Assembly: GCF_041146395.1 (NCBI RefSeq)
Contig: NC_090990.1
Coordinates: 49,893,501 to 49,957,500, forward strand
Reading direction: 5' to 3'
Source: Eulemur rufifrons
Taxonomy: Eukaryota > Chordata > Mammalia > Primates > Lemuridae
Length of the DNA: 64,000 nt
A program made the position numbers and the translations under genes. The notes under the pieces are model-generated. The model was not told the origin of the DNA. It saw nothing but the letters and a program-made list of their open reading frames with translations, and did no database searches. Below are positions 11,754-24,496 of the stretch, one piece after another. Numbering within the stretch: position 1 is the stretch's first letter; each line of letters begins with the position of its first letter.

Positions 11754-12089
11754 AATTTATTTATGTGACAACTGCATTTAACCTGTCGTATACAATTACT
11801 CCCTGGAGATTTAAGTTGTCTTGCATGCCACCAAATACAACCTATGACTACTTCCTCTTGCCTGCCGACGTCTCAAAGAACACTTCAGGTTTGAATGGAT
11901 ATTATGACACAGCTGTTGAAGCTAAATTTAATTCAAGTGGTACCTACTTTTCTAATTTATCCAAGACAACTTTCCACTGTTGCTTTTGGAGTGAACAAGA
12001 TATTAATAAAAACTGCTCTGTACATGCAGACAACATTGAAGGAAAGACATTTGTTTCAACAGTAAATTTTTTAGTTTTTCAACAAATAG
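11754..12089 (+). CDS. LEPR: LEPR exon 4: end of signal peptide and N-terminal domain
   Basis: The exon starts after a cag acceptor (11751-11753) with the last two bases of a Glu codon and ends before gtaagg, leaving one base of the next codon. It encodes about human residues 14-123: the end of the signal peptide ([13 protein letters not shown]) and the N-terminal domain, including the cysteines matching human C37, C89, C90 and C99 and several N-X-S/T sequons. The Lys matching human K109 is present in NIEGKTF. Relative to human it carries two extra residues after EQD (INKNC instead of RNC), and the human Cys at 102 is His here. The length of 336 bases keeps the frame. The open frame also runs backwards into the intron to an ATG at 11714; see findings. 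Confidence 0.97.
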
Positions 12090-12711
12090 GTAAGGATTTT
12101 AATGTTCTAAGTGTTAGCTGTTATTTTTTAATTGTAGTGAACAAAGCGTTTTAATTCTCTGAAACCTGTGTAAAATAAATGTCTTATGGCTGTGATTCTT
12201 AATGTATATTATCATTTTAATATTAGTAATAAAGTTAGGATTCGTCATGTGATCAAACTAATAAATAAGACCCAAATTATCTTATATCTCATAAAAATAT
12301 AACAAGGGAACTCTTTTACCTTTCAGTACATCCCTTGTAGTCTTCTAAATTCACTTTAAATAGAAAAAACATATCTTATTTTTGTTAAATAAAATATCAA
12401 ATGACTAATAATACTATTGAATTAGTTAAATTTTAAAGTGTTTCGAATAATGATATTTGTTCAGGCAAGGGATCTCTGAAACAATGTAAGTTTTAAATCA
12501 AGGGCTTTTTGTTGTCATTTTAAGTATTATGCATACGGAATGGAGCTAGTGTAGTTAATAATTCTACATTTAGAAATAGAAACAACAAAATTATCTCTAA
12601 ATCTTTTAGAAAAGCCAAATAGGGTGGAGTCAATTGACTCAGCCATATATCGAGACTTACAGTATGAAAATAGAGACATATATGAGTGTAGCATTCTTAT
12701 ATGGGGTTAAT

Positions 12712-12930
12712 CAGGATTTCTCAATTGATATTATTGACATTTTAGGCCAAATAATTCTTGGTTCTGAGAGGCTTTTCTGTGCTTTGTGGGATGTTTAGCA
12801 GCAGCCCTGGCCTCCACCCACCTGATGCCAGTAGCACTCCCTGCCTGGTTCTAATTAAGAAATATTTGCAGACATTGCCACGTGTCCTCTGATATACAAA
12901 ATTGTCCCTGCTTCAGCACCATTGAGTAGA
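12712..12930 (-). mobile_element. MER20-like hAT DNA transposon remnant
   Basis: Matches the reverse form of the MER20 consensus as I remember it: attgacattttaggcc, gatgtttagcagcagccctgg, gatgccagtagcac, agacattgcc. About 215 bp, non-autonomous, decayed. Confidence 0.75.
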
Positions 12931-13844
12931 TGGAGGAAATACTCCAGTATGTTGGAATCTGTTTAGGAATAAGTATAAAGCATAAATATTCAATAAAATC
13001 ACTTTTAAAACAAGTTAGTAGTAACTCTCAGTGTCTCCAGTTCACTTCATATCCATTAATTTAATTGTAAATTAAACACTTTTACTGTAAGGAAACTTAG
13101 CCAATCTAGTGATTATTAAATATACTAAGAATGAACTTAAGAAGTTGGTCTTTGTGATAAGCCTTGAAGTCATAAAAGATGTTAGCACTTTTGTCAATTA
13201 TGAAGGAGACTGATTATGATGCTGTGGACTGAAATTTTACACCATAAGTAAAGCCTAATAACTAGTTACTCTTAAGTGAGTTTAAGTTTTCGTAACTGAA
13301 ATTACTAGGTTATGTAGTGGTCACTGAGGATTTAAATTTATTATTCTGCCAAGCAGGCTGTCTACTTCACAGGGCTCAACAGTATTGCAAAGTCCCTATT
13401 AGTTGAAAATCCTTATGGTTTGGGGAAATAGTTTAGTGTTGTCTTAAGTTAGTCACGATTTTCAATTGTTGCTATTCTTGCTTTCTAAATTACAAATCAC
13501 CAATAGTTTGTCTTTAGCATTATCCTAGGTGAGTTTTTCAGTGTGCAATGAAATACACTTTCATCTATTGTATTTGAGTCCTATAATATAATAATAACAA
13601 GAATTTAAGACTTGCATTATAGTTCAAATGTGAATCATTGTGCCTTTATTTGTTAAAGCAAACATATATATATATATATATATCTCCTTCAAAATTTGCT
13701 TATAACTTAATATTTAATGTTCTTTTTTCTCTTGAAAAGTGAAAAAGAACTGAACTAGGTGAGTTTAGAGGTCTTTTGTCCTACTTAAGTGGTTTGGGAT
13801 TAAAGAAAAGTTTGAGAAGCAATAACTGAATTTAATTCTCTTAC

Positions 13845-13950
13845 TTTACGAAAAAAGAAAACTGAGGGCCAAAGGGACTAAATGGCTTGGCCAGACACAT
13901 ACCACTTGTAAGAGCCTGTTCTATTTCTCTCTGAATGGGCAATGGAAGTT
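13845..13950 (-). mobile_element. MIR fragment
   Basis: The core reads gaaaactgagggccaaaggg, then cttggccagacacataccac and agagcctgttc, the reverse of the MIR core region. Confidence 0.6.
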
Positions 13951-14054
13951 ATGTGAGGACACTGGTAAATTTAATTTAGCTCTTCTCTCTCACTGAGTTG
14001 TTCAGAATATTTTTCAGATTTCATGTGGCTTTTTTTTTTTTTTTTTAAATTCAG

Positions 14055-14178
14055 GTGCAAACTGGAACATACAGTGTTGGATGAAAGGGGACTTGAAATT
14101 ATTCATCTGTTATATGGAACCATTATTTAAGAATCCTTTCAAGACTTACAATTTTGAAGTCCATCTTTTTTATGTTCT
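14055..14178 (+). CDS. LEPR: LEPR exon 5: start of CRH1
   Basis: The acceptor follows a long T run (about 14030-14047) and aaattcag; the donor is gtaagt at 14179. The exon carries 2 + 120 + 2 bases and encodes about human residues 124-165, the first strands of the first cytokine-receptor homology domain. The Cys pair matching human C131 and C142 is present (IQCW and FICY). Substitutions relative to human are scattered, for example ICYMEP where human has ICYVES. Length is the same as in human, with no gap. The exon is separated from exon 6 by the largest intron of the window, 16.4 kb. Confidence 0.95.
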
Positions 14179-14794
14179 GTAAGTATCAAATAAATTAATT
14201 TTGACATTGCTGCTACATAAATGTTTGTTTTAAAGAGCTTCCATAAGCAGAAGTGGATTATGAAACCTCTCCTATCTGTAAATTTTCTTTTATATCTATG
14301 TATATTTATAGGAGGTAGTTTGTATTTTTTTATATAGCATTCTTCTCTATTAGGTTCCCATTTTTTCTCTTTTTATTGGTTTAGGGAGCAAGACATTGCA
14401 GATATGGATGGGCATATAGTCTGAAAGAAGTGTGAACCCAATTCAGGGGTCCTAGATATTTGAGAGGAAAAAGAGAAAAATCTTGTTTTGTGTTTCTTTT
14501 TCAAGTGATTTTTTTCATATTTGAGCTCTTCATAACTGTCACAATATAGGTGCCTAATATTTATTTGTGCTAGGTAGAGAGCTAAGATGGTGTTTCAAAG
14601 AACCATACACTTATGTAATTGTAACAGCCAATATATCATGCAGGTTTTCTAATAACTCCAGTGATAATAAACACAATTTCTATGTGAATTTTAACTCTTT
14701 AAAATTCTTTCTCATTAGTTCTTTTATTTGATGCTTAAAGAGAAAGAGACTCATCTTCTTCAGTTCTCCAGTTATTGAGACCACACCATTGAAG

Positions 14795-15060
14795 GGCAAT
14801 GTGCTAGCACTGTTCATATAAAGATAAATAGAGACAAAGTAGAAGAGTGATTACCAGGGGCTGAGAGGAGGGGGATATGGGATGTTATTGTTTAATGGGT
14901 GCAGAGTTTCACTTTGGGAAGATGGAAAAAGTTCTGGAGTTGAGTGATGGTTGTATAACAATGTGAATGTACTTAATCACTGAACTGTACATTTAAAATG
15001 ATTGAGATGGTAAGTTTTATCACAATATATATCACCATAAAAAATTTAAAAAAGAAAGAA
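14795..15060 (+). mobile_element. L1M 3' end fragment
   Basis: Typical L1M tail: attaccaggggctgagagg, tttaatgggtgcagagtttc, gttctggagttga, ctgaactgtacatttaaaa and an A-rich end. Same strand as LEPR. Confidence 0.75.
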
Positions 15061-15359
15061 ACTTGAAGACATATATATTTAAAAAAAGATGAATAGTTAA
15101 GATCTTTGCCCTTGAGGTGCTCACAGGCTGACAGTTGGGACAGATAAGTACGGGGTTTCAGTTTTAGTAGTCACTGACAGGTGTTTGGTAGGTGCTTGAT
15201 GTCATGGAAGCACATGATTGCTGTGGGGTCGTAGATAGGAAGCATCTAGTTCAGCATTGAGAGAAGAGAGGAGCAAAGGTTCTCTAAGGAAGCAGACAGC
15301 TGAGTTGGCTCTTTAGTGATGAATAAGAGGTAATAAGAAAATATGTGGGCAGTAGAGTG

Positions 15360-15525
15360 TTGAGAATGAGATCAGCATTACCTGGAAACTTGTTAAAAAC
15401 TTAAATTCACTGGCTCCACCCCAGAACTAGTGAATCCAGAGTTCTGGGGGTAGGGCTCATTGATCCATGTTTTACCAAGCGCTTTATGTGATTCTGATGG
15501 AACTCAAGTTTGAAAAGTCTTGATG
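15360..15525 (+). mobile_element. MER5A-like hAT remnant
   Basis: cattacctggaaacttgtta, ggctccaccccagaac and gattctgatggaac follow the MER5A order. It is followed by about 65 bases that resemble MIR (gagtcagactacctgg). Confidence 0.65.
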
Positions 15526-17789
15526 TAGAGGTTAATGTCAGAGATTTTGGAGTCAGACTACCTGGCACTACCACTTACTGAATGTACACGTATAACACCT
15601 ACTATGCTTCACAGTAGTTCTACCTCTGGAAATGAACTCAATGGGAATAGTCACACAAATGCTTAAACATTATTTGTTGAGTGAATGACTACATATTGCC
15701 AAAATACTTTCTCAAAAATTTTTGCCAGCTTACCATCCAGAAATATCTTAATGAGCCAAAAACTATTAATAAAGAAGTAATATTGTCTGAACATGGGGAA
15801 GTGAGTGGTCAGTGGTCAGATATAGCAGAAAGGTATAATAAGGTATGAATAATATGTATAGATTGGGCAATATGGAAGTCATGGGTCTTTGGCCAGAACT
15901 GGTTCAGGGGAGTGGCAGGGGAAGTTGCCTGAACAAGGGGAAAAATGGGAAAGGGCCCTGAAGAGCTGACTCTGAGGAGGTTGGTACCAGTTCTTCAGGT
16001 GCTTGATTGGGAGAACTTGCAGAGCTGGAGCTCATATATCCAAGGAGGAGTTGCCAGATGGCTGGTGGAGAGAAGTCTCTGAGAAGGATACTATGGCCGG
16101 GTCTGAGAATGTGTAAATAATCTGGTTGGTTACTGGAACCAATTGCTGCTGCCCAGGTGAGGAACCTTTGCTGGAGTGACATTTTCAGGAATGGGAAGCA
16201 AAGCAGGAAGAATCAAATCCCTTGTTCCTCCATTTGTCTTTTAGTCTCCCTCTAGTCCTCTCATAGGTAGACTTTGGCAAGAATCTAGGTAGCAGAGGAG
16301 AACTATGGTTTACAGAGATCCAGCCCCAGCATGGCAAAAAGAGGATTGGAAGGCATTGAAGCTGAGAGACAATAGGTTAGTTACCGTCACAATTCACCCC
16401 TTTGGCTACTTGACATCCACATACACCTTTCTACATGTACTTGAATTTCCCTACAACTTCATGCTTTCACCTTGTAAGATGCAACTACACTTTGAACAAG
16501 AGAATATATTCTTACTCTCCTCCCCAAATGGGGTGATGCTGTTACAATTGTCATTGTATCCATTTTTTTGGCAACATTTACATTATTGCTCTCTAGGCAA
16601 TATTATTTGTTCCTCACACTTGTAGTCCTACCTAACTGAATTTTCTGGAAGTTAAATAAAAAATTATAAAGTTAACAACACCAAGAATTATTATATAAAA
16701 TAAGGAGAAGGAAGAGCTCAAGAAGAAATTAGTTCTTGTATAGAAAAACACACACACAGACGTGTACAAACACACTGTAAAAAAGAAAATATGCATGGCT
16801 GCCATTGTCCTCATCTTTGTATTGATTACCAGGCTGTGATTAATATTTGTAACTTACACTAGACCACTGGGCTAATTCTTAAAGTTACCCATGGGAGTAG
16901 CACAGATATGGTGCCACTGCTGTCACATCTGGACATTGGGTGTCCCTGTGGTCATCATTTCCACTTCTAATGCTAAACACTGGATACCATCACTCTGATG
17001 AATCTAGAAGCCCCTGCTTCTTTGTGCAATTCTAATGAGGGCCAGTGTCCCTGATGGGAGTATCTATTAATTGTTGGTGAGAAGGTGCCCTTTCTGCCAG
17101 TGTTCAAGCCTTGCATAATGGCACATTCTCTAGTCAGATGCTGGGCAGCCACACTAGTCAAATGTCCATTGCAACAATGACAAAGCCATCAAACTCTGGA
17201 GGCCAGAGAAGCCTAGCTGAGGTTGGAAGGTGGAAGTGGAGGAGCGACAGGTAATGGATGTCCAAGGGTGGATAGTTAAAGGGTGGGAAATCATGAACTT
17301 GTTTCTAGTCTATAGAAAATTATCCAGCAGGGAGAGAGAAGGTCAAGGGATGATAGAGGGGGACTCATTGAAGATATATTATAGAGAGTGAATAATTGAA
17401 TAAGCAAATTCCATAAAAAGGGCACCATTGGAGGGTTGATCTTTAAGTGAAGGAGGCTCACTTCAGCTTCTGGGTATTGAGGGAAGAAAGGAAGCATTGT
17501 GGTGGATGAAGATATAGTTGAGGTTTGGGGAAGTTTCCTACTTTATGGATCAAAGTAGGTTTTAGTTCAGAGAAAAGTATTCCTTCACAAAGTAGTACCT
17601 TCCTGTGATGGACTAAATGCTCGATGGTGATTAAAAACTCTCACTTGGGTGCCTATTTTAGAGAATTTCAAATCTTATCAGGTTAAGGCAATGTGCTCAG
17701 TTTTAAAGCTCTGTAGACATATGTAAGGTTAAATTATTATGTATAGACTATAGTTATGTCTTGTGGTCTTCATTTTCTGAAAAACTGTG

Positions 17790-17885
17790 TAAGTATATAT
17801 AAACATATATATGTGTGTGTATATATGCACACACATATATATACACATACACAGCCCCATATATATATGTACACATATATGAGCA
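17790..17885. repeat. (TA/CA)n microsatellite
   Basis: Alternating purine-pyrimidine tract of mixed tatata, tgtgtg and cacaca units. Confidence 0.85.
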
Positions 17886-18349
17886 TTATAAATTTGAATA
17901 GTAACTTAGCTACAGCTGAGAATTTTAGCTTTAGTTTAGTCAGTTAAACATTCATTGATCTATTCATCTAAATGATAGGACCCAGAAAAATGAGAAAATC
18001 ATGATAAATTAGATTTTTAAACTTGCTCGTAAGATGAATTTTACAGATTCATTTGGCCTGCTTTTATTTTGAACCCAGGTTTCTAAAAATAGTAGTACAG
18101 TAAAATCTGTCATACTTGCATTCAATTTAAGAAGCATTCTTTCATTTTTTTCTGCCACATTATACCTCTGTATGATTGGTTAATATGTTCATTATACCAA
18201 TTACCACATGCTATTTCTGTTTTTTATTTCTATTTTTGTGTGCCTCTCTAGGCAATATATCTCCAAACAACTTAAACAAGACTCTTCTGATCAGGAGGGA
18301 GATCTGGCCAATATAACAAATGAGGCCTCTATGGAAGAGAAAATCCACA

Positions 18350-18484
18350 ATTTTTTTTTTTTTTTTGTAAAGACAAGGTCTTGCCATTGACCAGGCTGGT
18401 CTCAAACTCCTGGCTTCAAGCAATCCTCTCACCCCAGCCTCCCAAAGGGCTAGAATTATAGGCATGAGCCACTTGCACCTGGCC
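18350..18484 (-). mobile_element. Alu monomer-type SINE
   Basis: Minus-strand 7SL-derived arm: T run at 18351-18367, then gccattgaccaggctggtctc and gcctcccaaagggctagaat, ending in acctggcc at 18484. Only one arm is present. Confidence 0.8.
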
Positions 18485-18789
18485 AATAATGGTTTTTTAA
18501 TAGAAAAGTTTTTTTAAAAATCAAACTCACCTTTTGTGGACATGAGAGAATTCACAAGAGAAATCTTTTGAACGTTTCTATGTATACAAGTATTTTTTTT
18601 AGGAACTAAAACCTAGTGTGTATAAGGAATTTAATACCCTACAAATGTGTCCCTTAAAGGAAAGCATTGTTTGAGCTCAGATATTAATGTTTGTTGAGAA
18701 TCTGAAGGACAGATACCCTAGAAATGTGTTATTTTGGAACTGCTGTAGACATTTTATCTTAGACCTAGGAAGGAAATCCTCTTTTTCCT

Positions 18790-19205
18790 TGATTAGGTGC
18801 CTACTGTGTGTACCAGGCACTGAGCTGAGTGTGGGAAACAGTATTCAACAACTTAGCCTCAGCCCTTGCCCTCCTGGAACTAACAGTCTGTGATAAAACA
18901 GAAAACATTACATTATAGCAAAGTTCGAAAATGCTGTGATGTAGTATATTATATATAGGGACTTGTGGGAACATATGCTAGGAATTTCTAGCCTAGCTTA
19001 AGTGGGGGCAGAGGAGAAAGAGCCAGACAGAGTGAAGAGCATTTGCAAAGGCCCAGAGTCACAGATAGCACGTGGGAGGACTTGGAAGTTGAGGGTGGTT
19101 GGGCTGGGAAGCTGGGCAATGAAGAGAAATCAGGGCGGAGGAAGAAGCAAGGGTCACATCATGAAGAGCCCTCCAGGCCATGTTAGGGAGTTTGGATTTT
19201 TGTAA
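18790..19205. mobile_element. L2-like ancient repeat
   Basis: Order of words ctactgtgtgtaccaggcac, gccctcctggaactaacagt and ccaggccatgttagggagtt is that of a common ancient mammalian repeat seen also at 31150, 32640, 36375 and 62100 here. L2 is my best family guess. Confidence 0.5.
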
Positions 19206-19325
19206 CTACTAACATCTTATTTACTTTGTCTCTTCACTGTTATTCCTGCCAGCATTCTTGGTGATTTCAAGATCAATGTGGATGCTCTTCAATTTCCTGA
19301 ATGCTAGTTTCAATATCCTTGGTGT

Positions 19326-19630
19326 TTTTTTTTTTGTTTTGTTTTGTTTTTTCCTAAGAGACAAAATCTTGCTCTGTCACCCTGGCTGGAGTGCAGTGGC
19401 ATCACCATAGCTCACTGCAAACTCCTGAGCTCCAGTGATCCTCCTGCCTCAGCCTCCCAAGTAGCTGGGACTATAGGTGTGCACCACCATGCTTGGATGA
19501 TTTTTCTATTTTTTGTAGAGACAGCATCTCACTCTTGCTCAAGCTGATCTTGAACTCCTAACCTCAAGCGATCAACCCATCTTGGCCTTCCAGAGTGCTA
19601 CAGTTACAGATGTGAACCACGGTGCCTGCC
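19326..19630 (-). mobile_element. Dimeric Alu, strepsirrhine type
   Basis: Full dimer on the minus strand: T-rich tail at 19326-19353, ctctgtcaccctggctgg, gcctcccaagtagctggg, middle ttttctattttttgtagaga, then the left arm ending ggtgcctgcc near 19630. Confidence 0.88.
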
Positions 19631-21429
19631 CATTCTTGTTTTTTGACTCCCACTTTAGCTTCCCCTTTGTCATGGTCATGCTCTAGACTTTGCCACCATG
19701 GATAAGCATGATCTTTCTATAATCGCAACTTCAAGAATCCCACTCTGTGCATCTCTCTCCTCACCCTTCATGTTAGTTTATTCCCTCTATTATTCAACTT
19801 GAGGAATAATTCTCATGGTTTTTGGCTCCACCTTCTGAGTGCAAGGTTCTGGCCTGGGCAGCCCTCTCTTCTCCATGAAGGGAAGCGTGAATCTGCAGCT
19901 TAGTAGTTTTTGCAGCCTGCTTTCTGTGAACACAATTTTGCGTCGTTCATAGGCTTTTCTTCACTTTATACTGTCTCTGTCTTTTTTAATCTTTATATTA
20001 GCAGTTTATATTAGCTCTGTTTCTGCTAATATGCTTGGTTCACAAAACCACTTGGCCCTCCAGTGAATCTTATTGGGGTTCATTGCATTAAATAAAAGCC
20101 CATAAATCTCTTTGAGATACGCCCTTCTCTATTTTGTCTTCAATTTTTTCTCAGAAAACATTTCTTAATTTTAATAGCATTTGCTATTTGGAGACTCCGG
20201 GCACTTCAAAACTACCAAGTCCTCATTCCTTTTGTTTAACAGTCCTTTCGTCAATGGCAATCTGTCCTCTCATAGCAAGAAGAAATCAAGACAACTTCAA
20301 CACTTACTTGGAAATCTCCTTAAATAGATCACTCATTTCAGTAGGCACATTCTGTGTTTTCCATGTGACTACAGAATACAGTGTTGCTAAACTTTCTGCC
20401 ACTACACAAGAAAGATCCCCTTTCCTCTGGTTTCCAATAAATTGTTCCTCATTTCATTTTGTGCCCTTATTGGCAGAGTCCTTGAAGTCCAGATTTCTAT
20501 GACCAGTCTGTTCAAGGCAATTTAGGCTTTATGTACCAGGCTTTTCCAAATCCTTCTAGCCTCTGTCCCCTGGTTCCAAATTCACTTTTACATTTTTAGG
20601 TATTTGTTATGGCAGCACCCAATTTCCAGGTTCTAATATCTTCATTAGTGATCTATTATCATGCAATAAATTACCCCAAAACTTAGTAGCTTAAAACAAC
20701 AACCATTCATTATCTCAGAGCTTCCCAGTGTCAGGTGAGGCTTAGCTGAGGGCATCTGCCTCAAGGTCGCTCACAAAGGCTGCAATGAAGGTGTCAGCCA
20801 CCAGGACTGTATTCATTTTGAGGTTCAACTTCAGGAAAACCTGCTTCTGAGCTCACTCCTTGGGCTTCCAGGTTCCTCGTGGGATGTTCGACTGAGGGCC
20901 TCAGCTCCTCCCGGACAGTTGGCTGGAGACCTCTTTCAATTCCTTGTCATGTGGCTCTCTCTGTAGGGCAGCTGACAGCTGGCTTCCCAGAGAGTGAGCC
21001 AGAGAGACTCGATGACTTGCTTTTTTTTTTCACTGAGGAAATAGAAGCAGATGGAGTTTCTTTAATGATTGCTTTTCTTACCCATGTAATCTCCTTCTCC
21101 CCTTTTACTGTGATTGAATTCTCCATGTTCCAGTCCATGATGAACCCTTTCTCCTGTGTTCTGTGTCCCATCCCCTGTTGCCTACTCAGGGACTTTATTC
21201 TTGCCATCATCCCCTGTCTTTCCTGCACCGTCGAGTTTCCCTCTCAGCTGATAGACATGATGCAATAACTCCCATTTAAAAACCAAATTTCCTCGATCAC
21301 ACGTTTTCACCAAGGACCCCATCTCATTACTCCTTTTAAAGAAAACAAAGCTTTGAACTATATGAATATAATATCTCTTCAAAAATTAATGTAAAAAGTC
21401 AATGAAAGAGACTCTAGATTTTTTTTGTG

Positions 21430-22460
21430 TTTCAAAAAAAAAAAAAGAAAGAAAGAAAGAAAAAGAAGAAATAAAAGTGACTGTGGCCATGAGGGAATAA
21501 AAGAACTAGAAATAATTGTCATAAACAACTAGAAAACTGGATAAAATGTAGAAAATAACTATTTTTCAGACAAAGAAAAACAGAGCTATGATTCCTGAGA
21601 GAAGGAAACAAAATGAGTCCTACCATTACTTAGGCTTTCAGGACCCAGACAATTTCCAGAACATGGCACAGGGCTGAGAAACTCATGCTGAGCCCAGCAA
21701 TCTTGCTGAGTTAAGGAGAAAAAGGTAGGAGTTTAGAGTGTAAGAGGGCTCAAATTCATGAGGTAGAGTACTTGCAAGTAGGGACACACACAGCAATTTG
21801 AGTGGGGTCACTTTAATTCTTTGGCTGAATATCAATCTGGGCATGAGGTTGGGTAAGGAAAACTTCTAGAAAGAGAACAATTATCAGGAAGCTGTAAGCT
21901 AAACAGTTCCCAGAAGTCATTTAGGGCCGGAATCATTCCAGTTTCCACAAACCAGATTAGAGAGATCTTGTTAAATACCAATGACATTTAGTAGGAACCT
22001 TATAACAGCTACACTTTAAAAGTAGGGCCAAATTAGTCTTAGAGTCAAGGCTACTCTATACTATCCCTAAAATGCTTAAAAGAAGCCTTAAAAGATTCAG
22101 ACCTCTGCCCAAGTAATGTAACTGACTGCCAGAACAAAATCCAACACTCTTCAAAGCAATATAATACAAGACTAACAAATGTGATATTCACAATGTCTGC
22201 CTTCCAATAAAAAATATATATGAAGAAATAGGAATAGGAAAATGTGACCCATAACCAAGAGAAAAAGAAAAATCAGTCAATAGAAACAGACCCAGAAGTG
22301 ACATATGATAGAATTGGCAGACAAGGAAAGCTATCATTAATATGTTCTACATGTTCAAGAATATAAAGGAAAACATGAATATAATGGAGAAAGAAATCTA
22401 AGATAAAAAAAAAGAACCAAGTGCAATTTTTAGAGATGAAAAATGCATTATTTGTAAAGT
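21430..22460 (+). mobile_element. L1M fragment (5' UTR/ORF1 region), decayed
   Basis: After a (GAAA)n run at 21430-21475 the text (acagagctatgattcctgag, ggcagacaaggaaagctatc, tagagatgaaaaatgc) resembles the 5' part of L1M elements. No open frame remains. The call rests on remembered patterns. Confidence 0.5.
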
Positions 22461-23539
22461 AAACACAGTGCTAAATATTAATTGGGACATTTTAGGAACA
22501 GTGTTATTCAATCAAGAAAGATTTAGTGTGCACAGGCCACAGTGTAAAGGCTCTGTGAAGCATGCACTTTCTGTTCTCCTTTCTTCATTCCTTCCTATCA
22601 GGATGGACTAATGGGTTCTTATTTTATTTTGTGAACCATAAGTTACTATCATTATGTATTTTATTACTCAAATTGTCCTATATTTGGTCAGTGAGAGTGC
22701 ATTCAACCTGGTTCCTGTGTCCTTTGATATGTCCTAATTTTTTTTTTGTTTGTAAGGACTTTCTTGCTTTCTACCACTATAAAATATTTCAGGTTGATTC
22801 TGTGCTTTTCTTGATGTAATGCTTGAATCAGCCATTTTTCCAAGAAGTCATAGTTCCTTTATTGGAGAATGGTATATATAAACCAGTGTCTGGAGATTAA
22901 TTGCTCATTGTCACTGGGGTGTCATTGTTTCTAGCTCTCTCAATGTACGCAGCTAGTTATATGTACATCCACATACAATATGCAAAATTTGTTTTTCTAT
23001 TAATATATTTCTCTGTATGTGCATATATTAAAAGTATGTGCTCATACTAGTATGTCCCAGTCTAGTTGAAAACTACAGAGTTCTAGACTTTCTTTCTTTT
23101 TTTTTCTTTTTGTGTAACTCCCTTCTCCAGCAGTGAGAAACCTGGTTTCCCTTTCCTACAATATATTATTTATTTGCTCAGTCTTAGGATACATACAAGG
23201 TGGAATAGCTAACCCATACTACTGTGAAAATGAAAACAAACATACTAACTAGAGTACAGTGTTGTTTACACTCATTTTATCTTTACTAAGGGTAAAGGTT
23301 ACATGGTCAAAATATTATGTTCCAAAGTTAATTGGGATGCATCTTCTCCCTCCTCCACCCCTGTGGTCTTCTTATTAACTTGATAGGCATTAAGATTCAT
23401 CTGTTTCTATTTGCATTCCTCTTTTTTCTCCTCCTCTCATCCTTACTGATTTTCCATTTGTTTGATAATATCTTATATCTGAAAAGTACTTTGCATGTTA
23501 CAAAATGCTTCTTAAACGTTCCTCCTTGACAAGATTTAT

Positions 23540-23735
23540 CTAGGTCAGTACTTCTCACCTGGGTCTAGTTCGGTAGGTCTGAGGAGGAGCTAGATTGCTT
23601 GCATTTATTAAAAACAGAATTCTTAGCCCCAAATCTGCTGTATTACTCATGGAGGGTCTAGGAATCTGTCTTTAACATGTGCTTCTGGTGATTCTTATGG
23701 TGAGACTAGTCTGGGAAACTACACTAGTCTTTAAA
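23540..23735 (-). mobile_element. MER5A-like hAT remnant
   Basis: cagtacttctcacctggg, ggtaggtctgaggagg, gcatttattaaaa and tctgggaaactacac follow the order of MER5A, decayed; orientation is uncertain because the family has near-palindromic ends. Confidence 0.5.
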
Positions 23736-24305
23736 TTATTTGGGATTGGGAAGGTAAATTTCTTTGGAGAACATCTTCATAGATTACCAATCTGAGTTTT
23801 AAAATAAGTGATTTAACCAAATGATTTACAGATGTACTACTAAATTTTTCAATTTCACTTCATTGGTTTCCCAGTTTACATTACAATCAGGAACTTAGAT
23901 GGCACCCATTTGGGGTTATTCCTGTGATAATTTAGCATAGGTTTTTGCTTAGAGAACTTTTAATGTTATATTCATAGAGAAATTTTCTGGGAAGAAAAAT
24001 GGGACCAAGGGTCAGAGTCCAGAATGTGTTTTCATAAATCATGTATGGCTACCAAAAACTGAATTTTAGTAATAAATAAACATTTATATGTCTAACTTCT
24101 GAGTAGAAAATTGCTGAAAGGGTAAAATTTGCAAAGAAGCCAAATTTAAAATTCATTTGAAATGTTTGTATATACTATTTTCACTTTCAAAGTGAAAGTT
24201 TATTCACTCATAGAGGGATTAAATAAATAGTGGCACTGAATTTGTGTGTGCATGTGTGTATTGGCAAGGCATAAAATATTTTGTTGCATAGAAAATTTTC
24301 AAGAA

Positions 24306-24496
24306 GGCCAGGCGTGGTGGCTCACTCCTGTAATCCTAGCACTCTGAGGCCAAGGCAGGAGGATTGCTTGAGCCCAGGAGTTTGAGCTTGCTGTGAACTA
24401 GGCTGATGACGTGGTACTCTAGCCCAGTAGCCTGAGCAACAGAGTGAGACACTGTCTCAAAAAAAAAAAAAAAAAAGAAAAAAGAAAAAAGGAAAG
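24306..24496 (+). mobile_element. Internally deleted Alu with target duplication
   Basis: ggccaggcgtggtggctcac to an A-rich tail. The left-arm start joins directly to a right-arm end (gaactaggctgatgacgtgg, gcctgagcaacagagtgaga), giving about 165 bp of body. It is flanked by tttcaagaa at 24297-24305 and 24497-24505. Such shortened Alus are characteristic of strepsirrhine primates. Confidence 0.87.

Larger units (their letters stand above)
12090..14054. other. LEPR intron 4
   Basis: Two kilobases of AT-rich intron holding a MER20-like element (12712-12930), a (TA)n run at about 13661-13683 and a MIR piece (13845-13950). The rest shows no recognisable feature. Confidence 0.7.

Noticed and set aside
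11714..12154. A separate small gene starting at 11714
   Set aside because: The frame is LEPR exon 4 plus intron on both sides; treated as an exon with a possible alternative start instead.
13661..13683. Tandem TA repeats as possible CRISPR or origin
   Set aside because: Plain microsatellite; no spacers, no microbial context.
15900..17520. Low-repeat region with several 60-100 codon frames, suspected pseudogene or retroviral internal fragment
   Set aside because: No motif of any protein family could be read in any frame.
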